Source: Rathayibacter agropyri
Lineage (GTDB): Bacteria > Actinomycetota > Actinomycetes > Actinomycetales > Microbacteriaceae
Reading direction: 5' to 3'
Length of the DNA: 64,000 bases
Assembly (NCBI RefSeq): GCF_013249015.1
Contig: NZ_JABRPL010000001.1
Coordinates: 1,040,318-1,104,317, forward strand
Position numbers and translations under genes: made by a program. This document shows, one piece after another, positions 55,364-63,100 of the stretch. The notes under the pieces were generated by a model. It saw nothing but the letters and a program-made list of their open reading frames with translations, had not been told where the DNA came from and searched no databases. Every line of letters starts with the position of its first letter. Within the stretch, counting starts at the first letter, position 1.

Positions 55364-56317
55364 TCAGGCTCCGCGCCGTCGCTGGAGAGCCTGGTCGAGA
55401 TCGATGGCGTCGACCCCGTCCACGACGCCCATCGCGGCGAAACGGGAGGAGGGCCGGGGAGCTTCGGGAGCCGGGGCGGCACGCGGCATGCGCAGTGGAG
55501 TGGCCTCGGCGGCCGCCGCGCGCTGCGCGAGCTCCGCCTCCGCTGCCGCCGTGCGCAGGCGCTCGACCGCATCGATCGAGGCCATCGCGGAGGCGGCGAC
55601 CGTTCCGCGGGAGAGGTACAGCGGCTTCGGGAGCGGCTGCGGCGTCCAGCCCGCACGGTCCTCGACGGCGACCTCGGCGGCAACGGTGTCCTCCTCCTCC
55701 GCAAGCTCGGCCTCGAAGACCTCAGCACGGCGACGCTCGGTTGCAACGACCGTCGTCGTGACCGCGGGCGGAGCAACGGTCCTGCGGCGCCCGGGTGCCA
55801 ACAGGATCAGCATGCCAAGCCCCGCCGCGATCAGGAGCACCCCAACGAGCGGCACCACTCCTGCACCGCCGAACGGCAGCATCACGAGCCCGACCAGCGT
55901 GGCAACCAGACCGACCAGCGCGGTCAGTGCGGCCCCCTGACGCCAGCGCAGGACCGAGGGCCCGGTCCGCGCCCTCTGCCGTGCGCTCGCGGTCGCCCGT
56001 CGCAGCGCCTCGCGCGCCGCCTTCTCCGCCTGTGCCAGCTCCATGGCCTGTGCCTTCTCTTCGGCTCGTCGTCGTGTCTCGGTCACCCGGAGCCGGCGCT
56101 GCTGGAGCGCGACCTCGCGGGCCGTCGCCTCCGCACGCACGTGCTCGGGCACTTCCGCGGTCTCGGCGAGGATCCGCAGCGTCTGCTGCAGCCTCACCGC
56201 GTTGCGCTCGGTCGCGTTGTACGACCGACGGCGCATCCACGTAGGGATCAGGTAAGCGACCCACAGGACGGCGGCGAGCGCCCAGACGACGCCCCCACCC
56301 AGCCAGTCGCTACTCAT
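55364..56317 (-). CDS. SepX/GlpR-like actinobacterial cell-division membrane protein
   Basis: A 317-residue protein. It has an N-terminal membrane anchor (~9-27), a long charged coiled-coil segment (~35-120), two further helices (~128-170) and a disordered Ala/Glu/Pro-rich tail. The layout and the neighbours (rimJ, galU) match mycobacterial Rv0996 and Streptomyces SepX, called GlpR in corynebacteria, a septum/pole membrane protein that binds the gephyrin-like protein Glp. The motif VWALAAVLWVAYLIPTWMRR at the start is typical. TAGCGT ends 7 bases before the ATG (leaderless). Assignment rests mainly on synteny and architecture. Confidence 0.7.
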   Translation of the reverse strand: MSSDWLGGGVVWALAAVLWVAYLIPTWMRRRSYNATERNAVRLQQTLRILAETAEVPEHVRAEATAREVALQQRRLRVTETRRRAEEKAQAMELAQAEKAAREALRRATASARQRARTGPSVLRWRQGAALTALVGLVATLVGLVMLPFGGAGVVPLVGVLLIAAGLGMLILLAPGRRRTVAPPAVTTTVVATERRRAEVFEAELAEEEDTVAAEVAVEDRAGWTPQPLPKPLYLSRGTVAASAMASIDAVERLRTAAAEAELAQRAAAAEATPLRMPRAAPAPEAPRPSSRFAAMGVVDGVDAIDLDQALQRRRGA

Positions 56318-56324
56318 GCGACCA

Positions 56325-56330
56325 ACGCTA
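56325..56330 (-). promoter_or_regulatory. candidate -10 box for the SepX/GlpR-like gene (leaderless)
   Basis: TAGCGT on the minus strand, 7 bases before the ATG at 56317. Confidence 0.4.
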
Positions 56331-56356
56331 GGAGTACAGGGCGCTCCCGTCCGTCA

Positions 56357-57082
56357 TTACGGGTAGGTGTGTCCGTGCGGATCGCGGAGAAGACGGCTCC
56401 CCGTCGAGGGAACACCGGCGCCGTCGGGAGGCCCGGAGAGCCCGGACCGGTGTGAGGCACGCAGGTCGGCATCGCTCGGGACACCCGTGTCCTGCGGCAC
56501 CTGGCCATCGAGGAAGCGACGGAGAACTCCGCGAGGCACCTCCTCCGACACGAGTGCAAAGCAGAAGTGGTCGCGCCAGTCGCCGTTGATGTGGATAAAG
56601 CGACGGCGCAGGCCCTCGTAGCGGAAGCCGAGCTTCTCGACCACGCGCAGGCTCGGACGGTTCTCGGGGCGGATGCAGATCTCGATGCGATGCAGACCGA
56701 GATCGAGGAAAGCGTGGTCGGTGGCGAGGGCGACGGCCAGAGGAGTGATGCCGCGCCCGGCGAAGCGCTCGGCCACCCAGTAGCCGATCGAGCCGGAGGA
56801 GAGCGAGCCGTAGCCGATGTTCGAGATGTTGAGCTGCCCGGCGAGCTCGCCATCACACTCGATGAGGAAGGGCACTCCTCCCCCGGATCGGGCGTTCTGC
56901 TGTAGCGAGCGAATGCTCGCCCGCACATCGAAGGCGGCGCCGCCGCGGGGATCCGACGCCTCCCACTGACGCAGCCAGGCGCGGTTAGCGATCAGCTCCC
57001 GCTCCAGCGGGCGGGCGTCGCGCACGCGGATCGGGCGGACGGTGACACGACCCTCGGAGAGTGTCGGGATCGGCAGCGGCAT
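56357..57082 (-). CDS. RimJ-type GNAT N-acetyltransferase
   Basis: A 241-residue GNAT protein. The N-terminal TVRPIRVRDARPLERELIA, the acetyl-CoA loop region YWVAERFAGRGIT (V-x-x-x-x-x-R-G-x-G/A-like) and the RIEICIRPENRPSLRVVEKL segment are typical of RimJ/RimL enzymes that acetylate protein N-termini. The C-terminal ~40 residues are a disordered tail. Position between SepX/GlpR and galU matches mycobacterial Rv0995. TAGGGT ends 6 bases before the ATG. Confidence 0.88.
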   Translation of the reverse strand: MPLPIPTLSEGRVTVRPIRVRDARPLERELIANRAWLRQWEASDPRGGAAFDVRASIRSLQQNARSGGGVPFLIECDGELAGQLNISNIGYGSLSSGSIGYWVAERFAGRGITPLAVALATDHAFLDLGLHRIEICIRPENRPSLRVVEKLGFRYEGLRRRFIHINGDWRDHFCFALVSEEVPRGVLRRFLDGQVPQDTGVPSDADLRASHRSGLSGPPDGAGVPSTGSRLLRDPHGHTYP

Positions 57083-57088
57083 GATGTG

Positions 57089-57094
57089 ACCCTA
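57089..57094 (-). promoter_or_regulatory. candidate -10 box for rimJ-type gene (leaderless)
   Basis: TAGGGT on the minus strand, 6 bases before the ATG at 57082. Confidence 0.45.
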
Positions 57095-57143
57095 CTGCTC
57101 CGGCACTCTCCGGGCAGGGGCTGGACTCGTGGCCGCTCGATCG

Positions 57144-57235
57144 GTCGCGAGATGTGACGGAACGGACGAGATCCCCTGCCGCGGCGGGCAATCTCGTCCG
57201 TTCGGAGGCATCTCGCGACATTTCGCGAGAGAGAG
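57144..57235. repeat. dispersed palindromic element (copy A)
   Basis: Nested inverted repeats: outer GTCGCGAGATG (57144-57154)/CATCTCGCGAC (57209-57219) and inner GAACGGACGAGAT (57160-57172)/ATCTCGTCCGTTC (57191-57203), with 5-bp offsets equal on both sides. A short second palindrome (CTCGCGACATTTCGCGAG) follows. The same core recurs at 59830-59916 in the opposite arrangement. It sits between galU and the rimJ-type gene. Confidence 0.85.
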
Positions 57236-57242
57236 GAGAGGG

Positions 57243-58133
57243 TCAGAGGCCGGCGACGAAGTCCTTCAGCCACGGCTTGAGGTCGGTGCCGAGGTCCTCG
57301 CGGTCGGAGGCGAGCTGCACGATCGCCTTGATGTAGTCGAGCTTGTCGCCGGTGTCGTAGCGGCGTCCGCGGAACACGACGCCGTACACGCCGCCGAACT
57401 CGGCCGGGTCATGCGCCATGCGCTCCAGGGCGTCGGTCAGCTGGATTTCACCGCCCTTGCCGGGAGCCGTCTCGTCCAGCACTCCGAAGACCTCGGGCTT
57501 GAGGACGTAGCGGCCGATGATCGCGAGGTTCGAGGGCGCGTCCTCTTTAGACGGCTTCTCGACGAGACCGGTGATCCGCACCACGTCGTCCTCGTCGGTC
57601 GCTTCGACCGCCACGCAGCCGTAGAGGTGAATCTGGTCGGGGTCGACTTCGAGCAACGCGACGACCGTGGTGTCGCGGGCCTCGGCCACCTCGATCATCC
57701 GTGAGAGAAGCGGGTCGCGGGCGTCAATGAGGTCATCGCCGAGCAGCACAGCGAAGGGCTCGTCGCCGACATGGCGCTGCGCGCGGGAGACAGCGTGGCC
57801 CAGGCCCTTGGGCTCGCCCTGGCGGACGAAGTGCACGTCGGCGAGGTCGCTGGCGTACTTGACGTGCTCGAGCCTCTTGTCGTCCTTTTTCTTCGACAGG
57901 TTCTGCTCGAGTTCAGGCACCGAGTCGAAGTGGTTCGCTAGCGCGTTTTTATTGCGCCCAATGATGACGAGAACATCCTGCAGACCGGCGTCAGCCGCCT
58001 CCTCGACCACGTACTGGATGGCCGGCTTGTCGACGACCGGCAGCATCTCCTTGGGGATGGCCTTGGTCGCCGGCAGGAAGCGAGTGCCGAGACCGGCGGC
58101 GGGGATGACGGCTTTACGGATTCGAGTGCCCAT
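57243..58133 (-). CDS. galU: UTP-glucose-1-phosphate uridylyltransferase
   Basis: Makes UDP-glucose for glycolipids, cell-wall glycans and trehalose. The 296-residue enzyme has the nucleotidyltransferase signature AVIPAAGLGTRFLPATKAIP, the KEMLPVVDKP segment, GLGHAV and the VEKP motif (GLVEKPSKEDAPSN). The ATG at 58133 is chosen over a longer frame because it gives the standard N-terminus and a TAGGAT box ends 8 bases upstream. Confidence 0.95.
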   Translation of the reverse strand: MGTRIRKAVIPAAGLGTRFLPATKAIPKEMLPVVDKPAIQYVVEEAADAGLQDVLVIIGRNKNALANHFDSVPELEQNLSKKKDDKRLEHVKYASDLADVHFVRQGEPKGLGHAVSRAQRHVGDEPFAVLLGDDLIDARDPLLSRMIEVAEARDTTVVALLEVDPDQIHLYGCVAVEATDEDDVVRITGLVEKPSKEDAPSNLAIIGRYVLKPEVFGVLDETAPGKGGEIQLTDALERMAHDPAEFGGVYGVVFRGRRYDTGDKLDYIKAIVQLASDREDLGTDLKPWLKDFVAGL

Positions 58134-58141
58134 GAGGCGCC

Positions 58142-58147
58142 ATCCTA
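58142..58147 (-). promoter_or_regulatory. candidate -10 box for galU
   Basis: TAGGAT on the minus strand, 8 bases before the ATG at 58133; a leader of only 1-2 nt would result. Confidence 0.45.
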
Positions 58148-58273
58148 GCGGCGGCGGATGTCTCCCGAGTTTCGCGCTTAGCACACTCGCCACACGCAAG
58201 TGGGCGCTTTCCTGATGGGACTGCTGTCTTCTGAGCAGCGGGGGTGGCGGGATTCGCCTGATCCCGCCGGTTC

Positions 58274-58279
58274 TAGACT
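58274..58279 (+). promoter_or_regulatory. candidate -10 box for the 5-FTHF cyclo-ligase gene (leaderless)
   Basis: TAGACT with 6 bases to the ATG at 58286. Confidence 0.45.
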
Positions 58280-58285
58280 GAACGC

Positions 58286-58870
58286 ATGCCAGCCGACATC
58301 CCGCACGAAAAGCGCGCCCTGCGCGCCGAGCTGCGCGAGCGACGCCGTACGCAGACGTCGACCACCCGTGAGCAGGCGTCCGAGCACATCACCGCTCACC
58401 TGATCGAGCTCGCCACGCGGGTCGGCGCCCGCTCACTCGCCTGCTACCTCTCCGCCCCGGAGGAACCGAGCACCCGCCCCTTCCTCGGCTGGGCCGAGAG
58501 CCACGGCATCCGTGTCCTCTTCCCCATTTCGCGCCAGGACGGCCTACTCGACTGGGCCGTCGGCGACGGACACACCGAAACTCAGGGCCTGTTCGGGATG
58601 CCCGAGCCCGTCGGGCAGCTGCTCGGACCGATCGCAATCAATGACGTTGACCTCATCGTGATCCCGGCGGCCGCAGTCGACCGGCAGGGCATGCGGATGG
58701 GCTGGGGTCGCGGCTACTTCGATAAGACCCTCGGCTCGATGGAGAAGTGCCCGCCCGTGTACGCCGTCGTCTTTGATAGCGAATTCGTCGACCAGGTGCC
58801 CAGTGAGGTCCACGACCAGGCCGTCGATGGGGTCGTCACCCCGTCCGGCATAGTCGATCTGCGCCACTGA
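58286..58870 (+). CDS. 5-formyltetrahydrofolate cyclo-ligase
   Basis: Converts 5-formyl-THF to 5,10-methenyl-THF with ATP. The 194-residue enzyme has the N-terminal HEKRALRAELRERRR motif, and near the C-terminus MRMGWGRGYFDKTL (family signature GxGxGYYD-like) preceded by DLIVIPAAAVDRQG. It is divergent from galU, as in mycobacteria (Rv0992c-Rv0993), and starts the fcl-fmdB-mscL run. Confidence 0.92.
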   Translation: MPADIPHEKRALRAELRERRRTQTSTTREQASEHITAHLIELATRVGARSLACYLSAPEEPSTRPFLGWAESHGIRVLFPISRQDGLLDWAVGDGHTETQGLFGMPEPVGQLLGPIAINDVDLIVIPAAAVDRQGMRMGWGRGYFDKTLGSMEKCPPVYAVVFDSEFVDQVPSEVHDQAVDGVVTPSGIVDLRH

Positions 58871-58909
58871 CCTGACCTCTTTCCCCCACCCGCCCTCGAG
58901 GAGCCTCCT

Positions 58910-59377
58910 GTGCCCACCTATTCCTACCGCTGCACCCAGTGCGGCAACGCCTTTGATATCCAGCAGAAGTTCACCGACGACAGCCTCACCGAGTGCCCGA
59001 GCTGCCAGGGAGCACTGCGCAAGGTGTTCAGCGCGGTCGGCGTGACGTTCAACGGCTCGGGGTTCTACCGCACCGACTCGCGTTCTGGCGGCACGTCGGG
59101 CGAGGGTTCGAAGGGCGCGGCGGGACCCGGCGACTCCGGATCGACAGCATCGGGGTCCGGATCGGGCGGCTCCGAGTCGTCGGGGTCGGGATCGTCCGGG
59201 TCGAACGGCTCCGGGTCATCAAGCTCGAACGGCTCAGGCGGCTCGGGCTCAGTCGGCTCGGGCTCATCCGGCTCAGGCTCATCCGGCTCAGGCTCATCCG
59301 GCTCAGGCTCGACTAGCTCTGGATCGTCGGGCTCGTCATCCTCAGGCTCCTCCGGATCCCCCGCCTCCGGAAGTTGA
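58910..59377 (+). CDS. FmdB-family zinc-ribbon protein with long Gly/Ser tail (Rv0991c/Ruc-like)
   Basis: 155 residues. The N-terminal ~50 residues are an FmdB zinc ribbon (YSYRCTQCGN with Cys8/Cys11, ECPSCQG with Cys29/Cys32). The rest is an almost pure Gly/Ser low-complexity tail of ~85 residues. The mycobacterial counterpart at the same position, Rv0991c (Ruc), is a redox-regulated chaperone; its tail is also disordered and Ser-rich. A chaperone role here is inferred by homology and synteny. GGAG lies 7 bases before the GTG. Confidence 0.85.
   Translation: MPTYSYRCTQCGNAFDIQQKFTDDSLTECPSCQGALRKVFSAVGVTFNGSGFYRTDSRSGGTSGEGSKGAAGPGDSGSTASGSGSGGSESSGSGSSGSNGSGSSSSNGSGGSGSVGSGSSGSGSSGSGSSGSGSTSSGSSGSSSSGSSGSPASGS
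59225..59315 (+). repeat. 15-bp tandem repeat inside the Gly/Ser tail
   Basis: About four near-perfect units of GGCTCAGGCTCATCC encode repeated Gly-Ser-Gly-Ser-Ser. The repeat number could vary by slippage without shifting the frame. Confidence 0.8.
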
Positions 59378-59414
59378 CCGCATCGCCTCCGCCCGCCGGC
59401 AGAAACGGAACGAC

Positions 59415-59825
59415 ATGATCAACGGCTTCAAAGAATTCATCCTCCGCGGCAATGTCATCGACCTGGCTGTCGCCGTGGTCATCGGAGCGGCCTTCACCAC
59501 GATCGTCAGCGCGATCGTCACCGGCGTCTTCAACCCGCTTATCGGCATGATCTTCGACGCCTCCTCGCTCGAGAGCCTCACCTGGACAATCCGCCCCGCC
59601 AGCAATGGTCAGGAGGCGTCCGTCATCGCCTGGGGTAGCGTCCTCTCGGCTCTGATCCAGTTCGCGATCGTCGCGATCGTCCTCTACTTCGCCTTCGTCC
59701 TGCCGATCAATCACCTCAAGAACGCCGCCTTCGCCAAGAAGGCCGCCGCCGCCGCCAAGGCACCCACCGAGCTCGAACTCCTCGCCGACATCCGCGACCT
59801 GCTCGCCCGCACACCCCCCGCCTAA
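59415..59825 (+). CDS. mscL: large-conductance mechanosensitive channel
   Basis: A homopentameric osmotic safety valve, 136 residues. It has the amphipathic N-terminus (GFKEFILRGNVIDLAVAVVI), TM1 with the pore constriction, a periplasmic loop, TM2 (SALIQFAIVAIVLYFAFVLPI) and the C-terminal helix ending in TELELLADIRDLLA. It follows the FmdB gene by 37 bp. The gene content matches the mycobacterial Rv0985c-Rv0996 neighbourhood. Confidence 0.95.
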   Translation: MINGFKEFILRGNVIDLAVAVVIGAAFTTIVSAIVTGVFNPLIGMIFDASSLESLTWTIRPASNGQEASVIAWGSVLSALIQFAIVAIVLYFAFVLPINHLKNAAFAKKAAAAAKAPTELELLADIRDLLARTPPA

Positions 59826-59829
59826 CCCG

Positions 59830-59916
59830 CATCTCGCGAAATTTCGCGAGATGCGCGCGAACGGACGAGACACCCTGCCGAGGCGAGGGATCTCGTCCGT
59901 TCCTTGGAATCTCGCG
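59830..59916. repeat. dispersed palindromic element (copy B)
   Basis: A perfect 24-bp palindrome (59830-59853, CATCTCGCGAAA and complement) is followed by the nested core CGCGAGAT / GAACGGACGAGA (59859-59870) / TCTCGTCCGTTC (59891-59902) / ATCTCGCG (59909-59916). The same core and side palindrome occur at 57144-57235 in mirrored order. It separates convergent mscL from the small minus-strand gene at 59922 and probably also acts as a bidirectional terminator. Confidence 0.85.
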
Positions 59917-59921
59917 CCCCG

Positions 59922-60122
59922 TCAATAGTGCGGGGGAACATCCTGGCGGAGTCGGGCGTCGTTGGGGCCGGAAGGACCCGCCGGGGGCGCCGAGACGTCC
60001 GCGGCGGGCGCGTGCGGAGACGGGTCGGTGCCGGGCTTCGCGGGGAGGGTCACGCGCCGGCCACCGCGCGTGCGCCGCAGGGGCCGGTCCTCGCCCGCGG
60101 GGGCGTCGGGATCGGGCGGCAC
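59922..60122 (-). CDS. small Pro-rich protein coupled to the helicase-like gene
   Basis: 66 residues, Pro/Arg/Asp-rich with no hydrophobic segment; basic motif RRTRGGRRVTLP and the C-terminus DVPPHY. The GTG lies 2 bases after the stop of the 1274-residue gene, so it is translationally coupled. I do not know a function. The defined C-terminal motif suggests a real conserved small protein rather than a chance frame. Confidence 0.55.
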   Translation of the reverse strand: MPPDPDAPAGEDRPLRRTRGGRRVTLPAKPGTDPSPHAPAADVSAPPAGPSGPNDARLRQDVPPHY

Positions 60123-60124
60123 GG

Positions 60125-63100
60125 TCAGTCGCGTGGCAGCGGCTCGACGGGCTGAGTCGCGCCCGACGCCGGAGGCGTGGCAACCGGAGCCGCGTCGGCA
60201 CCCGCCTCGTCGGTCGGCGCGCCGATCAGCCCGGCCACCCGCGCGGCCACCGCCTCCGGGTCGGCGAACAGCTCGAAGTTGTGCACCCGCAGGTAGTGCC
60301 AGCCGAGCCGTCGCAGCAGTTCCGGACGCAGGCGCAACGAGACTCGCAGGCTCTGCGTGCTCACGTCGCGGTCGGTCTCGACCACCGCGGCCCGCGTCCC
60401 GTGCGCGGCGACCAGGGCCAGCTTGCCTTTGTGACCGACGTTCACTCGGAGCCCGCGGCGCTCAAGGCGCGCGGCGAGATCGACCAGCATCGGCTCGGAG
60501 TAGTCATCACGGTCACTCGGCTGGACCCGGTCCTCCGCCTCCTGGAGCACCTGCGCCAGCGCCACCATGCCGTAGCGCATCCGAGACTCGTCGATGTCAC
60601 CCGGGCGGAAGCACGAGACGATGTCCATCGAGCGGCGCGCGCGGGTCATTCCGACGGCGAGCAGACGCTCTCCCCCGGGCTCGGCGAGCGCGCCAAAGTT
60701 GGAGAGCAGGCGGCCGTGCGGAGTGCGTCCGTAGCCGATCGAGAAGATGACCCGGTCCCGGCTCTGCGCCACCGACTGCTCCAGCGTGACCACCGCGAAC
60801 GGCTCGGGACGATCGCCCAGAATGAAGTCGTTGAGGTCCGTCCGCTTGGCGAACGCCGTGAGCACCGCCTGCTGCACCCGCACCGCGTGACGCGGACTGG
60901 CCGTGATGACCATGAGCGACTCCCGCGGCCGGATCACGGCGTGCTCAAGCACCAGCTCGACCACCTTCGCGACCTCGGCGTCGACTGACTCGACGGCTCC
61001 GGAGTCGTTCTCGGGCATGCCGTGCCCGCTGGCGATGTAGTGGAACCGAAGCGAGTCGTGACCGAGGAACGAGCCGGCCCACGGGAGGGAGTCGATGCGC
61101 CCGCCGTAGAAGCGGCGGTTCACGAGCTCGGCGAGGTCCTCGCCACCCGCTCGGTAGCTGCGGGTGAGCGTAACCGTGTTGAGCAACTCGCCAAGTCGCG
61201 CGAGCGCGGACTGCGCGTGCAGCGCCTCCACGTCGGTGCGCGAGGCGGTCGCGCCGAACTCGGGCGTCTCATCGACGCGCAGGCTGAACGGAGTGGGCGT
61301 CTGCGTCACCGGATCGCCAAAGGCGACGACCTGCTTCGCCCGGCGAATCGCTCCGACGTTCTCGGCGAGCGTGGTCGCTCCTGCATCCACGAGGAAGACC
61401 GCATCGAAGGTCGTCTCGGTGCCGATCCGGTGCACCTCGTACGGCGAGGCGAGCCACGCCGGAGCGAGAACGCGCGAGAGGTGGGGTGCCGCCTTCTGCA
61501 ATTCCTGTGGCGTGGTCGCCGACTCGGTGCGCAGCAGCGCCCGCAGCGCATCGCGCTCCTGCGGCCAGTCGACAAGACCGATCTTCCAGGTCTCCGAGAG
61601 CTTCCACGCCAGCAACTCGGCGCTCGATGCCGCGTGAGCCTCATCGACAAGCTTGAAGTCGGCCTCGAGCCGGTCGAGGACGCCGGTGTTGCCGCCGAGC
61701 AACGCGCGCTCGTCGGCCAGCATGATCTCAAGCGCCGAGCGCCACCAAGCGAGGTCGATCTCAGCCGCGACCAGCTCGGCGGGCACATGGCGACGTGACA
61801 GGTCGGCGAGCAGCGGGTCCAGGCCCCAGTCACGCAGGGTGGCCAGGAGGGTCGTGCGCTCCTGGAGATTCGCCAGCACCTCGCTGTCCTCGGCGAGACC
61901 CGAGATCATCGAGGCCAGTTCGGCGAGCGGCAGAGAGGCGAGCTGGAGGTTGGTGCCCCGGCGGCCGAGCGGCTCGTCGACCCGGCCCAGCTGATCGGTC
62001 ACCTGCTGGTGGGCAACCTGCACATCCGCGACGCCGACCGGCACCTCGGGAATCGTCCCCGCGACGGCGTAGCGCTGCCACAGCGTCCGCTGCTGCTGCA
62101 CACGACGCAGGGAGGCGTTGAGGTCGGTGACGTGCGCTCCGGGCCGCAGATACTCGCGCGCGAGCTTCTTGAGGCGACGGCGGTTCGTCGCCGACATCTC
62201 GGAGGCCTCACGGCGCGGCGCGGTGGCAACGATGAGGTCTTGGATCGAGCGATCGAACACGGCCGGCTGGAACTTGTCGAGCGTCTCGCGCACGTCCTGC
62301 AGCAGGCGCAGGTAAATACCGAGCTCGGCGACGGATTCGAACGGGCGCATCCGGGTCTGACCGATGACGTCCTGAGCCCGATCGAGCAGGCGCGGCAGGT
62401 CACGCAGGTGCAGGCGCTTGGCCAGCTCGTGCGCGACCTCGGCGTCGGCCGTGGAGTCGAACTGCGCGCCATACCAGGGCGAATCCCCCGGTCCGTAGCG
62501 GAACTCGCCGAGGCGCGCCGACTCGATCAGCATGCGCGTCGCCTCCGGGCGGCTCTGCGCGAGCGCGCTCACGGTGCGGCGGTCGAGCCGGGCGGCGGTC
62601 GACGGAGGCGTGCGCAACTGCGACAAGCGCGCCAGCTCCTCGAGGGCCTGCAGGGCGGAGACGCCAAAGCTCTCGTCGCGGCGCGAGAGCGCGCCACGGT
62701 AGTCGAGCAGTACCTTGCGCAGGCGTAGCAGGGCGTCGTCGATCTCGCTGACGGAGGGGCGCGAAGCCTTCTCGTTACGGGCGATCGACTGGATGAGGTC
62801 GCGGCGGAGGGTCCGTGGGCCCACCGCAACCCCACCGAGACCGGCAGACAGCAGGCGCTGGTGGATGCTGTCGAGGCTCGAGCGACGGGCGCTCACCACG
62901 AGCACGCGCTTGTGCTGGGCAGCGAGTGCCCCGATCGCGTTGACGACGGTCTGGGTGCCGCCGGTGCCCGGCAGGGTCTTGACGACGAGCGAGTTGCCTG
63001 CCGCGATGTTCGCGATGACCTGCTCCTGCTCAGCGTCGGCGTCGAGCAGAAGAGTGTCGGTCGCGGGCGGACGTTCGTCCTGCGGGATGATCGACGCGAC

